Assembly: GCA_028711875.1 (NCBI GenBank)
Contig: JAQTRJ010000196.1
Coordinates: 1-5,048, forward strand
Direction: 5' to 3'
DNA from: a bacterium
GTDB lineage: Bacteria; Electryoneota; RPQS01
DNA length: 5,048 nucleotides
A program made the translations under genes and the position numbers. The notes under the pieces are model-generated. The model worked only from the letters and a program-made list of their open reading frames with translations, was not told where the DNA came from and made no database searches. Of this stretch, positions 1-5,048 are shown one piece after another. Within the stretch, counting starts at the first letter, position 1, and every line of letters starts with the position of its first letter.

Positions 1-1
1 A

Positions 2-370
2 TTCACGCTTTTTCAAGATATGCTGGATGCGGTGAACGGCGACGCGTTGCGCATAATTTTCCGCGCACAGCCCGTGGCGGAAGGCGCGGAGCGTCGGCAG
101 CCTCCGGCGGTTCCCGCGGCGTCTCGTGCGGCGATGAATTACTCTCATGCTGAGGCAGGGGGCATGGCTTACTCGCGGGCGTCACAAGCGGGCGTGGAGG
201 GCGGCGCCGATGCGCCGAGTGGAGCGGCGGGGGAAGGTGCGCCTCCTCAGGCGGGGAAGCGGCAGCCTGTTCGCGTTGCCCCACAAGTGGGCAGAAATGA
301 CCCGTGCCCGTGTGGAAGTGGCAAGAAATACAAGAAATGTTGCGGCGCACAGATTCAAACGCCGTCCTGA
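2..370 (+). CDS. secA: Protein translocase ATPase SecA, C-terminal 122 residues (5' end outside window)
   Basis: SecA is the cytosolic ATPase that drives preproteins through the SecYEG channel. Only its tail is here; the frame is open from base 2 to the TGA at 368-370. Visible residues 1-25 ([10 protein letters not shown]..., then [10 protein letters not shown]) match the end of the SecA helical scaffold region. Residues 26-95 are a low-complexity Ala/Gly/Pro-rich linker. Residues 96-115 are the SEC-C motif: [20 protein letters not shown], with the zinc ligands C102, C104, C113 and C114 (CXCX8CC). In known SecAs this motif binds zinc and contacts SecB and/or ribosomes. The in-frame ATG at 20 lies inside a conserved domain and is not the gene start. 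The linker holds an imperfect 10-residue tandem repeat (134-193). Identification is secure; the rest of the protein cannot be judged. Confidence 0.96.
   Translation, partial: FTLFQDMLDAVNGDALRIIFRAQPVAEGAERRQPPAVPAASRAAMNYSHAEAGGMAYSRASQAGVEGGADAPSGAAGEGAPPQAGKRQPVRVAPQVGRNDPCPCGSGKKYKKCCGAQIQTPS
134..193 (+). repeat. Imperfect 30-bp tandem repeat in the SecA linker
   Basis: Two adjacent in-frame 30-bp units encode [10 protein letters not shown] (134-163) and [10 protein letters not shown] (164-193), which match at 5 of 10 positions (M, Y, S, A, G). The second unit is followed by Gly/Ala-rich linker. It may be an old duplication within the disordered linker between the scaffold region and the SEC-C motif, or chance similarity in low-complexity sequence. 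Confidence 0.35.
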
Positions 371-414
371 GTTTTCGCTTGCCTTTCGCCTTCTTTTTTA
401 CTACTTTTCCCGCA

Positions 415-480
415 ACGGTGTTGTTGACCGTCGTTCGGAACGCATCGGAACGGCGCGCACCTGGGTGATCAGGTCGGAAC
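415..480 (+). promoter_or_regulatory. Repeat-rich leader upstream of the DUF494 gene
   Basis: The 147-base gap between secA and the DUF494 gene has no ORF of its own. It contains three exact direct copies of TCGGAAC (435-441, 445-451, 474-480) with start-to-start offsets of 10 and 29 bases, close to one and three helical turns. It also holds three short inverted repeats: ACGGT/ACCGT (415-419 and 427-431), the near-palindrome CGTTCGGAACG (432-442), and ACCTG/CAGGT (459-463 and 470-474, 6-base loop). A T-rich stretch (394-408) lies upstream. A TTGACC at 424-429 could be a -35 element, but no convincing -10 follows it. This could be a protein-binding site or a weakly structured leader; the function is inferred from arrangement only. 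Confidence 0.3.
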
Positions 481-517
481 AGAGACTCGTATCAGCCTCG
501 TAACGTAAGGGTTGCGC

Positions 518-994
518 ATGGATCAACGAATCGTAGAGATTTTGATGTATGTGATCGGCGAGATTCAATCCCGCCGGATTCGGGTGGAGGAGATCGAGGG
601 GATTTCGGACGAACTTGTGCAGCGCGGTTTCTCGCAGCGGGAAGTCAACGCCGCCATCTCGGTTTTCGCCGACCGGCTGACCGGAGATGCGAGGCGTGTC
701 CTAATCGCTCGCCCCTCCGTTCCTCATGCACACCGCATTCTCCACGACCTTGAGCGGCAATACGTCAGTCCGGAAGCCTACGGATATCTGATTGAAATGT
801 CTCAGTTGCTCATTCTGGATCAGGCCGATGTCGAGGAGATTATTGAGCGATGTGTTCTCCTGGGGAATCTTAACGTTGGGGGCGATGAAATGAAGATGCT
901 CGTTGCAACCCATCTGCTTGAGAAAGACCCCACACAAACGGAGCCAAACCTTACCACCAGCCCTGCGCGTCCGTGGCCGGAGCGGATTCACTGA
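518..994 (+). CDS. smg: DUF494 / Smg-family protein, function unknown
   Basis: The 158-residue product matches the DUF494 (Smg) family. An N-terminal helical part opens with MDQRIVEILMYVIGEI, followed by GFSQREVNAAISVFADRL (residues 37-54). The C-terminal block spans residues 82-134 (YVSPEAYGYLIEMSQLLIL, then the VEEIIERCVLL and DEMKMLVATHLL segments). The last ~20 residues are a Pro/Thr-rich tail outside the usual core. It has no signal peptide or membrane segment, so it is probably cytosolic. A TTG six bases upstream (512) is in frame, but ATG 518 is preferred because TAAGG (506-510) sits 7 bases before it and only 1 base before the TTG. The family's biochemical role is not established. In E. 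coli smg lies beside dprA and a topA-like zinc-finger gene, so an association with DNA-handling genes recurs here. Base composition is clearly lower in GC than the genes downstream. Confidence 0.87.
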   Translation: MDQRIVEILMYVIGEIQSRRIRVEEIEGISDELVQRGFSQREVNAAISVFADRLTGDARRVLIARPSVPHAHRILHDLERQYVSPEAYGYLIEMSQLLILDQADVEEIIERCVLLGNLNVGGDEMKMLVATHLLEKDPTQTEPNLTTSPARPWPERIH

Positions 995-1093
995 TGTGCC
1001 AGATTGGCGGTCAACGCGGCTCGATCAGAGTTCCCGACACGTCTATTTGTCAATGATTTATGCATCTTCATGAACCTGTCACATTTTTGGCAG

Positions 1094-1099
1094 TATAAG
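1094..1099 (+). promoter_or_regulatory. Possible -10 element of a topA promoter
   Basis: TATAAG in the AT-rich gap before topA resembles a sigma-70-type -10 box. The hexamer 17 bases upstream (TGAACC, 1071-1076) matches the -35 consensus at only three of six positions, and there is no extended -10 TG. If used, transcription would start near 1105-1107, giving a leader of about 38 bases and beginning inside the hairpin at 1097-1126. Another -35-like TTGTCA (1047-1052) has no good -10 at standard spacing. Confidence 0.3.
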
Positions 1100-1126
1100 A
1101 GCTTTGAGCACCTGCTTAAAGCTTTT
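1097..1126 (+). promoter_or_regulatory. 13-bp hairpin in the topA leader (attenuator, weak terminator or cruciform)
   Basis: The arms AAGAGCTTTGAGC (1097-1109) and GCTTAAAGCTTTT (1114-1126) pair over 13 positions, 11 Watson-Crick and 2 G-U, around a 4-base ACCT loop. The 3' arm ends in TTTT, followed by CTGCTCTCTTT, so it partly resembles an intrinsic terminator, but the stem is AU-rich and the U-tract is short and part of the stem. It ends 17 bases before the topA ATG. Transcripts reading in from the DUF494 gene would carry it, while those starting at the proposed -10 would lack the 5' arm. It may limit readthrough into topA. The pairing is seen directly; the role is inferred. Confidence 0.5.
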
Positions 1127-1143
1127 CTGCTCTCTTTCACACC

Positions 1144-3630
1144 ATGACAAAATCCACGAAAAAACCTTCCCCAAAGAAGTCCGAAACGAAGACCAGAAAA
1201 ACAGCTCAGCCGTCCCCGCGCGGGTCGGCCAAGAAGACGGCTCCGTCCGCCGCCAAGAAAACGGCTTCGGCCAAAAAGCCCGCCGCGACGACGAAAACGA
1301 CCGCGACCAAGAAAGCGGCTGCAAAAAAAACCTCTCCGTCGGTCACCCCGGATGGGAAGGAGACAATGGCCGCCGGGCGCGGCTTGGTGATTGTCGAATC
1401 GCCCGCCAAGGCCCGCACCATTACCGCTTATCTCGGAAAGGATTTCCGAGTGCAAGCGACCGTCGGTCATATTTGGGACCTGCCACCTAAACGGCTGGGT
1501 GTGGACCTGAAAAACGATTTCGAACCGGAATACGAGGTGATCGCCGGCAAGCAGGACGTTATCAAGGCGATCAAGAAATCCGCCGAGAGCACGAGTCAGA
1601 TTTATCTGGCTACTGACCCTGATCGCGAGGGCGAGGCGATCGCCTATCACATGGCGCAGGAGCTGAAGAACGGCAAACGGCAGCTGCACCGGGTCATGTT
1701 CAATCAGATCACTCGCGACAGCGTGCGCAAGGCCATTGCCGAGCCGGGAGTGATTGACGATCGCAAAGTCGAGGCGCAGCAGGCGCGCCGAGTGCTCGAT
1801 CGGCTGGTCGGCTATCTGGTGTCGCCGCTGCTGCAGAAGATTATCGCCCGCGGATTGTCGGCGGGGCGCGTGCAATCGGTGGCGCTACGGCTGCTGTGCG
1901 AGCGGGAAGCGGAAATCCGCGCGTTCAAGACGGAAGAATACTGGACCATCGAAGCGCTGCTGCGGGCCTCGAAGACGGAGACGTTTCGCGCCAAGCTGGT
2001 CAAGATCAAGGGCGAGAAGCCGGCGCTGAAAAACGAGAAGAGCGCCCGCGCGGCCGTGACGGCGATCGGCAAGCACCCGTTCGTGCTGTCCGATCTGACC
2101 GTGCGCGCCGCCAAGTCGCAGCCGTCGCCGCCCTACACCACGTCCACGCTCCAGCAGGACGCCGCCCACCGTCTCGGTTTTTCGAACGACCGCACCATGG
2201 GTGTGGCGCAGGCGCTCTATGAGGGTGTGAAGCTCGGCGACGAGGGGCTGGTCGGTTTGATTACCTACATGCGGACCGATTCGACCCGCCTCGCGCCCGA
2301 AGCCGTCGCCGGCATTCGCGACTACGTGGCGCGGGAGTACGGCGACGAATATGTGCCCGACAAGCCGCGCGTCTATGCCGCCAAGAAAACCGCGCAGGAC
2401 GCTCACGAAGCGATCCGTCCCACCGACGTGAAGCGCGATCCGGCGTCGGTCAAGCGCTATCTGAATCCCGAACAATTCAAGCTCTATAATATGATCTGGC
2501 AGCGCGCCGTTGCGTCGCAGATGGCCGACGCGCGCTTTGAGGTGACGACGGCCCAGCTCATGGCGGGCGACTACGAGTTTCGCGCCACCGGACGGCGGCT
2601 GCTCTTTGCCGGGCATCTCAAGATCATGGAACAACTGATCGAGGAGAAGCGCAAGAGCGCGGGCGACGACGAGGACGAGGACACGTCGCGCCTGCTTCCC
2701 GAACTCGCGCGCGGGAAAACCTATCCCTGCGAGGAGATCACGCCGACCCAGCATTTCACCGAGCCGCCGCCGCGCTTCAACTCGGCCTCGCTGGTCAAGA
2801 CGCTCGACGAACTGGGCATCGGCCGTCCGTCCACCTATGCTTCGATCATTTCCGTGCTCATCAAGCGCCGCTATATGGAACTCAAAGAGCGCCGCTTCCA
2901 TCCGACCACGCTGGGCGAAACGGTGAACCGGATTCTGGTGGATCAGTTCCCCGACATCTTTGACGTGACATTCACGGCTAAGATGGAGGAGGAACTCGAT
3001 TCCGTCGAGAACGAGGGACTGAATTGGCAGAAAGTCGTCCGCGATTTCTACAAGCCGTTTTCCAAACGGCTGGAGAAAGTGAACGAGAACCGTCACTCGC
3101 TGCGCAAGGCCAGCGAAGAGATCTCCGATAAAAAGTGTCCGCTGTGCGGCGCGCATCTGATTCTCAAGTGGGGGCGCGCGGGTCAGTTCTACGGCTGCTC
3201 GAACTATCCCGAGTGCAAACACACTGAGCCGCTCGAATCGGAAAAAGCGCCCGAAGCGCCGTCGACCGCCTGTCCGAATTGCGGCAAGCCGATGACGCCC
3301 AAGCGCAGCCGCTTCGGTTGGTTCCTCGGCTGCACGGGCTATCCGGAATGCAAGACGATCCAGCCGCTGGTGAGCGGCGAGAGCGTGCCCTGCCCGCGCG
3401 ACGGCTGTGACGGCAAAGTGAGCCAGAAGAAGTCGCGCAAGGGCCGCACGTTCTGGGGCTGCTCGCGCTATCCCGAGTGCGATTTCATCTCGTGGTACAA
3501 GCCCGTCCTCGAAGCCTGTCCGGCCTGCGGCCATCATTTTCTCGAAGACAAGCCGCTGAAGAGCGGACACGTCAAGCAGTGTCCGAAGTGTCATCACAAA
3601 ATCGCCGTGGAAGGAACGCCCGCGAAGTGA
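1144..3630 (+). CDS. topA: DNA topoisomerase I (type IA) with Lys-rich N-terminal tail and four zinc ribbons
   Basis: The 828-residue enzyme relaxes negatively supercoiled DNA by passing a strand through a transient single-strand break. Residues 1-74 are an H1-like basic tail. The TOPRIM domain follows, with LVIVESPAKA (catalytic E85, K89) and the Mg2+ triad in TDPDREGEA (D158, D160, E162). GLITYMRTDS holds the catalytic Tyr375 and R377. An acidic loop (DDEDED, 508-513) lies in the core. The C-terminus has four zinc sites: C665/C668/C685/C691, C710/C713/C730/C736, C750/C755/C773/C779, and a divergent C792/C795/C813/C816. ATG 1144 is the first start after an in-frame TAA (1117-1119), but no Shine-Dalgarno precedes it; the upstream bases are pyrimidine-rich. 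An internal ATG at 1366 (Met75), just before the TOPRIM domain, has a strong GGGAAGGAG 3 bases upstream and could give a tail-less form. The length is near E. coli TopA (865). The gene overlaps xerC by 4 bases. Confidence 0.97.
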   Translation: MTKSTKKPSPKKSETKTRKTAQPSPRGSAKKTAPSAAKKTASAKKPAATTKTTATKKAAAKKTSPSVTPDGKETMAAGRGLVIVESPAKARTITAYLGKDFRVQATVGHIWDLPPKRLGVDLKNDFEPEYEVIAGKQDVIKAIKKSAESTSQIYLATDPDREGEAIAYHMAQELKNGKRQLHRVMFNQITRDSVRKAIAEPGVIDDRKVEAQQARRVLDRLVGYLVSPLLQKIIARGLSAGRVQSVALRLLCEREAEIRAFKTEEYWTIEALLRASKTETFRAKLVKIKGEKPALKNEKSARAAVTAIGKHPFVLSDLTVRAAKSQPSPPYTTSTLQQDAAHRLGFSNDRTMGVAQALYEGVKLGDEGLVGLITYMRTDSTRLAPEAVAGIRDYVAREYGDEYVPDKPRVYAAKKTAQDAHEAIRPTDVKRDPASVKRYLNPEQFKLYNMIWQRAVASQMADARFEVTTAQLMAGDYEFRATGRRLLFAGHLKIMEQLIEEKRKSAGDDEDEDTSRLLPELARGKTYPCEEITPTQHFTEPPPRFNSASLVKTLDELGIGRPSTYASIISVLIKRRYMELKERRFHPTTLGETVNRILVDQFPDIFDVTFTAKMEEELDSVENEGLNWQKVVRDFYKPFSKRLEKVNENRHSLRKASEEISDKKCPLCGAHLILKWGRAGQFYGCSNYPECKHTEPLESEKAPEAPSTACPNCGKPMTPKRSRFGWFLGCTGYPECKTIQPLVSGESVPCPRDGCDGKVSQKKSRKGRTFWGCSRYPECDFISWYKPVLEACPACGHHFLEDKPLKSGHVKQCPKCHHKIAVEGTPAK
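1228..1266 (+). repeat. Duplicated AKKTA-coding unit in the TopA basic tail
   Basis: The 15-base units at 1228-1242 and 1252-1266 differ at one base (AAG versus AAA) and encode AKKTA twice (residues 29-33 and 37-41). Related KK-Ala/Thr units continue to residue 62. Synonymous and near-exact copies suggest the tail grew by short in-frame duplications. Confidence 0.55.
1354..1368 (+). promoter_or_regulatory. Internal ribosome-binding site and possible second start codon of topA
   Basis: GGGAAGGAG (1354-1362) is followed after ACA by ATG (1366-1368), in frame with topA at codon 75 and exactly at the junction between the Lys-rich tail and the conserved MAAGRGLVIVES start of the TOPRIM domain. 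The 3-base spacing is shorter than optimal. It is nonetheless the best Shine-Dalgarno in this gene, since the ATG at 1144 has none. The bases also encode Gly-Lys-Glu-Thr, so the match could be coincidental. Confidence 0.4.
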
Positions 3631-4544
3631 TCCCGACCGAGCTCCGCCAGCAGCTTCCCGAATTTTTGCTCGACCTTGCCGCGCGCCGGGGCCGCTCCGA
3701 CCGCACCATCGAGGCCTATGGCCGCGATCTGCTGCAGTTTATCGGAGCGCTAGGCGGCGCGGAGTCCGCGCCGACGACGGCCGATCTCTCCGTGGTCAAC
3801 GTGCGCGCGTACCTGCACGGCCTGACCGCCGCCGGATACGCGCGTTCCTCCATCGAACGCAAGCGCGCCGCCGTGTCGGAGTTCGTTCGGTTTCTGATTC
3901 GCCGCGGCGATCTCGGCCACAATCCCGTCTCCCGGTTGCGCGGCGCTCGCGTCCGCCGCCGGCTGCCCGTGACGATTTCGGAATCGGCGCTCAAGGAAGC
4001 ACTCGACGCGCCCCGTGCGGAGGATTTCCGGGCGGTGCGCGATCACGCGCTGCTCGAAATGCTCTACGGCGGCGGGCTGCGCATCTCGGAATTGCTCGGG
4101 CTGCGGCTCGCGCGGCTCGATCTGACCCGCGGATCGCTGCGCGTGTTCGGCAAAGGCGCGCGCGAGCGGGTGGTGCCGATCTCGCGCACGGCGGCGAGTG
4201 TCATGCGCAACTACCTCGCCGTCCGTAAAATCTTTCTTGACGAGCACGGCCTGACGGATGACGGCACACTCTGGCTCAGCGACCGCGGCCGGCCGCTGAC
4301 TCGGAACCGCGCCTATCAACTCGTGCACCGGGCGCTGGCCGTCACGGGCGCGGAGAAGGCCTCGCCCCACGTGCTGCGCCACTGCTTCGCCACGCATCTG
4401 CTCGATCACGGCGCCGATTTGCGCGCCGTGCAGGAGCTGCTCGGCCACCGTTCGCTGAAAACAACCGAAAAATACACGCATGTGTCCGCGGAGCGGCTGA
4501 AGGCCGCCTATCGTCAGGCGCATCCGCACGCGGAGAAATCTTGA
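3627..4544 (+). CDS. xerC: Site-specific tyrosine recombinase, XerC type
   Basis: The 305-residue protein is a full-length Xer recombinase, which resolves chromosome dimers at dif with a partner Xer and FtsK. Residues 1-95 form the SAM-like core-binding domain (LLDLAARRGRSDRTIEAYGR). The catalytic domain has all six expected residues: R152 (GGGLRISELLGL), K176 (GKGARERVVPIS), H248 and R251 (PHVLRHCFATHLL), H274 (QELLGHRSL) and nucleophile Y283 (EKYTHV). GADLRAVQELLGH and the terminal AYRQAHPHAEK favour XerC over XerD. The frame is open upstream inside topA, but GTG 3627 gives the normal family length, overlaps the topA stop (GTGA), and has GGAAGGAA (3609-3616) 10 bases before it. Its position directly after topA fits xerC/codV neighbourhoods known elsewhere. 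No partner xerD or dif site is visible. An integrase of a mobile element is less likely given the housekeeping context. Confidence 0.92.
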   Translation: MIPTELRQQLPEFLLDLAARRGRSDRTIEAYGRDLLQFIGALGGAESAPTTADLSVVNVRAYLHGLTAAGYARSSIERKRAAVSEFVRFLIRRGDLGHNPVSRLRGARVRRRLPVTISESALKEALDAPRAEDFRAVRDHALLEMLYGGGLRISELLGLRLARLDLTRGSLRVFGKGARERVVPISRTAASVMRNYLAVRKIFLDEHGLTDDGTLWLSDRGRPLTRNRAYQLVHRALAVTGAEKASPHVLRHCFATHLLDHGADLRAVQELLGHRSLKTTEKYTHVSAERLKAAYRQAHPHAEKS

Positions 4545-4566
4545 TCGCGCTCGCGTTGAACCCAAC

Positions 4567-4583
4567 CGGCGGAGTGTCCGCCG
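4567..4583 (+). promoter_or_regulatory. GC-rich hairpin just upstream of the hpf ribosome-binding site
   Basis: CGGCGGA (4567-4573) and TCCGCCG (4577-4583) pair perfectly over 7 bp around a GTG loop. The hairpin lies in the 61-base xerC-hpf gap and ends 6 bases before the hpf Shine-Dalgarno (4590-4600). No U-tract follows, so it is not a standard terminator. It could stabilise or mark processing of an hpf-hprK transcript, or affect ribosome loading. It could also be chance in GC-rich DNA. Confidence 0.45.
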
Positions 4584-4605
4584 AATCCCGGAGAAAGGGG
4601 TACCG

Positions 4606-4908
4606 ATGAGAACGAAGATCGCCTCCATTCATTTCAAGGCATCCGATTCTCTCAAGGAATTCACAGAACAAGAGGTGCAGCGACTCGAAAAACTGACCGA
4701 CGACCTTCTGGGCTGCGACGTCGAATTCACGTACACCAAGACGACCAAGGAAGCGCGCCTGCACGTGAACGTCAACGGCACCGTGCTTCATGCGTCGGAG
4801 AGCACGGACGATTTCCATAAATCGGTGGCGCTGGCCGTGGACAAGATCGAGCAGCAAATCAAGAAGCTCAAGGGCAAACATCTGGCCAAGCGCGCGGCGG
4901 ACGAATAA
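4606..4908 (+). CDS. hpf: Ribosome hibernation-promoting factor, short HPF/YfiA (RaiA) family
   Basis: The 100-residue protein fits the short HPF/RaiA family, which binds the 30S decoding region where mRNA and tRNA would sit and stores ribosomes in an idle state during slow growth. The beta-alpha-beta-beta-beta-alpha pattern is visible: strand TKIASIHFKAS, helix SLKEFTEQEVQRLEKL, strands DVEFTYTKTTKEARLHVNV and TVLHASEST, then helix DDFHKSVALAVDKIEQQIKK (residues ~68-87) and a basic tail (KLKGKHLAKRA). The length is close to E. coli HPF (95). It lacks the extra ~60-residue C-terminal dimerisation domain of long HPF. The start is well supported: GGAGAAAGGGG (4590-4600) lies 5 bases before ATG. 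It is followed by hprK after 21 bases, so the two are probably one transcript, as in many bacteria with the hpf-hprK order. Confidence 0.93.
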   Translation: MRTKIASIHFKASDSLKEFTEQEVQRLEKLTDDLLGCDVEFTYTKTTKEARLHVNVNGTVLHASESTDDFHKSVALAVDKIEQQIKKLKGKHLAKRAADE

Positions 4909-4929
4909 CCCCGGCGGGAGAGGCGAGTC

Positions 4930-5048
4930 ATGGACACATTGCAGATCGGCGCCTTTTTTCAGGACATGCAGGAGCGCTTGTCGCTCACGCTGGTCAATAC
5001 TCCCAAGGGACTTGTCCGCGAACTGACTCATAAAGAGATTCATCGTCC
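4930..5048 (+). CDS. hprK: HPr kinase/phosphorylase, N-terminal 39 codons (3' end outside window)
   Basis: Only the start of the gene is present. HprK phosphorylates and dephosphorylates HPr on a serine, linking phosphotransferase signalling to carbon state. The visible residues, MDTLQIGAFFQDMQERLSLT followed by LVNTPKGLVRELTHKEIHR, fit the HprK N-terminal domain. That domain has a short helical opening, an L-x-L strand, and the conserved Gly-Leu...Ile...Glu-Ile-x-Arg-(Pro) segment just before the window ends (the last two bases, CC, would start Pro). The catalytic P-loop domain is not in view, so kinase function cannot be confirmed here. The start ATG has GGGAGAGG (4916-4923) 6 bases upstream. 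Its position just after hpf strongly supports the call. The frame stays open to the last base. Confidence 0.8.
   Translation, partial: MDTLQIGAFFQDMQERLSLTLVNTPKGLVRELTHKEIHR

Noticed and set aside
342..365. Hairpin GCGGCG/CGCCGT at the end of secA as an intrinsic terminator
   Set aside because: Only 6 pairs around a 12-base loop, and the nearest T-run starts about 8 bases later; too weak to call.
432..451. LexA/SOS box in the DUF494 leader
   Set aside because: GTTC and GAAC elements occur, but the direct GAAC copies are 6 bases apart, not the 7 of the alphaproteobacterial box, and the GTTC-G-GAAC palindrome has the wrong spacing and orientation for the GAACN4GTTC box.
988..1875. 295-residue Arg/Gly/Phe-rich open frame on the - strand
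   Set aside because: Its Arg/Gly/Phe-rich part is the complement of the topA Lys-rich tail codons, and no domain is recognisable.
1885..3597. 570-residue open frame on the - strand opposite topA
   Set aside because: It is antisense to a fully conserved topA frame, with Arg/Leu/Ala-rich composition typical of the complement of GC-rich coding sequence and no recognisable domain.
3477..3626. Upstream extension of the recombinase to an ATG at 3477
   Set aside because: It would add 50 residues overlapping the TopA zinc-ribbon codons, with no similarity to Xer N-termini; GTG 3627 gives the normal length.
3627..4544. Recombinase as an integrase of a mobile element
   Set aside because: It has XerC-type signatures and length and sits between housekeeping genes; no att-like repeats or cargo genes are visible.
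3750..4628. 292-residue open frame on the - strand opposite xerC
   Set aside because: It mirrors the xerC codons, has no recognisable motif and would cover the hpf ribosome-binding site; it is a GC-bias shadow.

Overview
The window carries a run of bacterial housekeeping genes, all on the + strand: the 3' end of secA, a DUF494/Smg-family gene, topA (DNA topoisomerase I), a Xer tyrosine recombinase gene (best fit xerC), a short hpf/raiA-type ribosome hibernation factor gene, and the first 39 codons of hprK (HPr kinase/phosphorylase). I see no mobile element, CRISPR array, rRNA or tRNA gene, and no obvious undescribed system. The unusual material is in the leaders and in the N-terminal extension of TopA.

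Organism: the DNA is GC-rich overall but uneven. Sampled 60-base rows are near 47-55% GC in the DUF494 gene, about 40% just before topA, and about 70% in the recombinase gene. SecA with a C-terminal metal-binding motif, a DUF494 gene next to topA, and hpf followed directly by hprK point to a Gram-negative-type bacterium. Proteobacteria or a lineage of the FCB superphylum (Fibrobacteres-Chlorobi-Bacteroidetes and allied candidate phyla) would fit; I lean to the latter, but that is inference from gene order and not a phylogeny.

Layout: secA ends at 370. A 147-base gap (371-517) holds small inverted repeats and three copies of TCGGAAC. The DUF494 gene (518-994) follows, then an AT-rich 149-base gap (995-1143) with a possible -10 element and a 13-bp hairpin. 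topA (1144-3630) encodes a 74-residue Lys/Ala/Thr/Ser-rich, histone-H1-like tail ahead of a complete type IA topoisomerase with four C-terminal zinc ribbons. xerC (3627-4544) overlaps the topA stop by the GTGA arrangement, so the two are probably cotranscribed and translationally coupled. A 61-base gap with a GC-rich hairpin leads to hpf (4606-4908), and 21 bases later hprK starts (4930) and runs off the window.

How the genes work together: TopA (supercoil relaxation) and XerC (chromosome dimer resolution) both handle chromosome topology and segregation. Hpf and HprK both respond to nutritional state, in ribosome storage and in phosphotransferase-linked carbon sensing. SecA is the motor of protein export and looks like the end of a separate unit.
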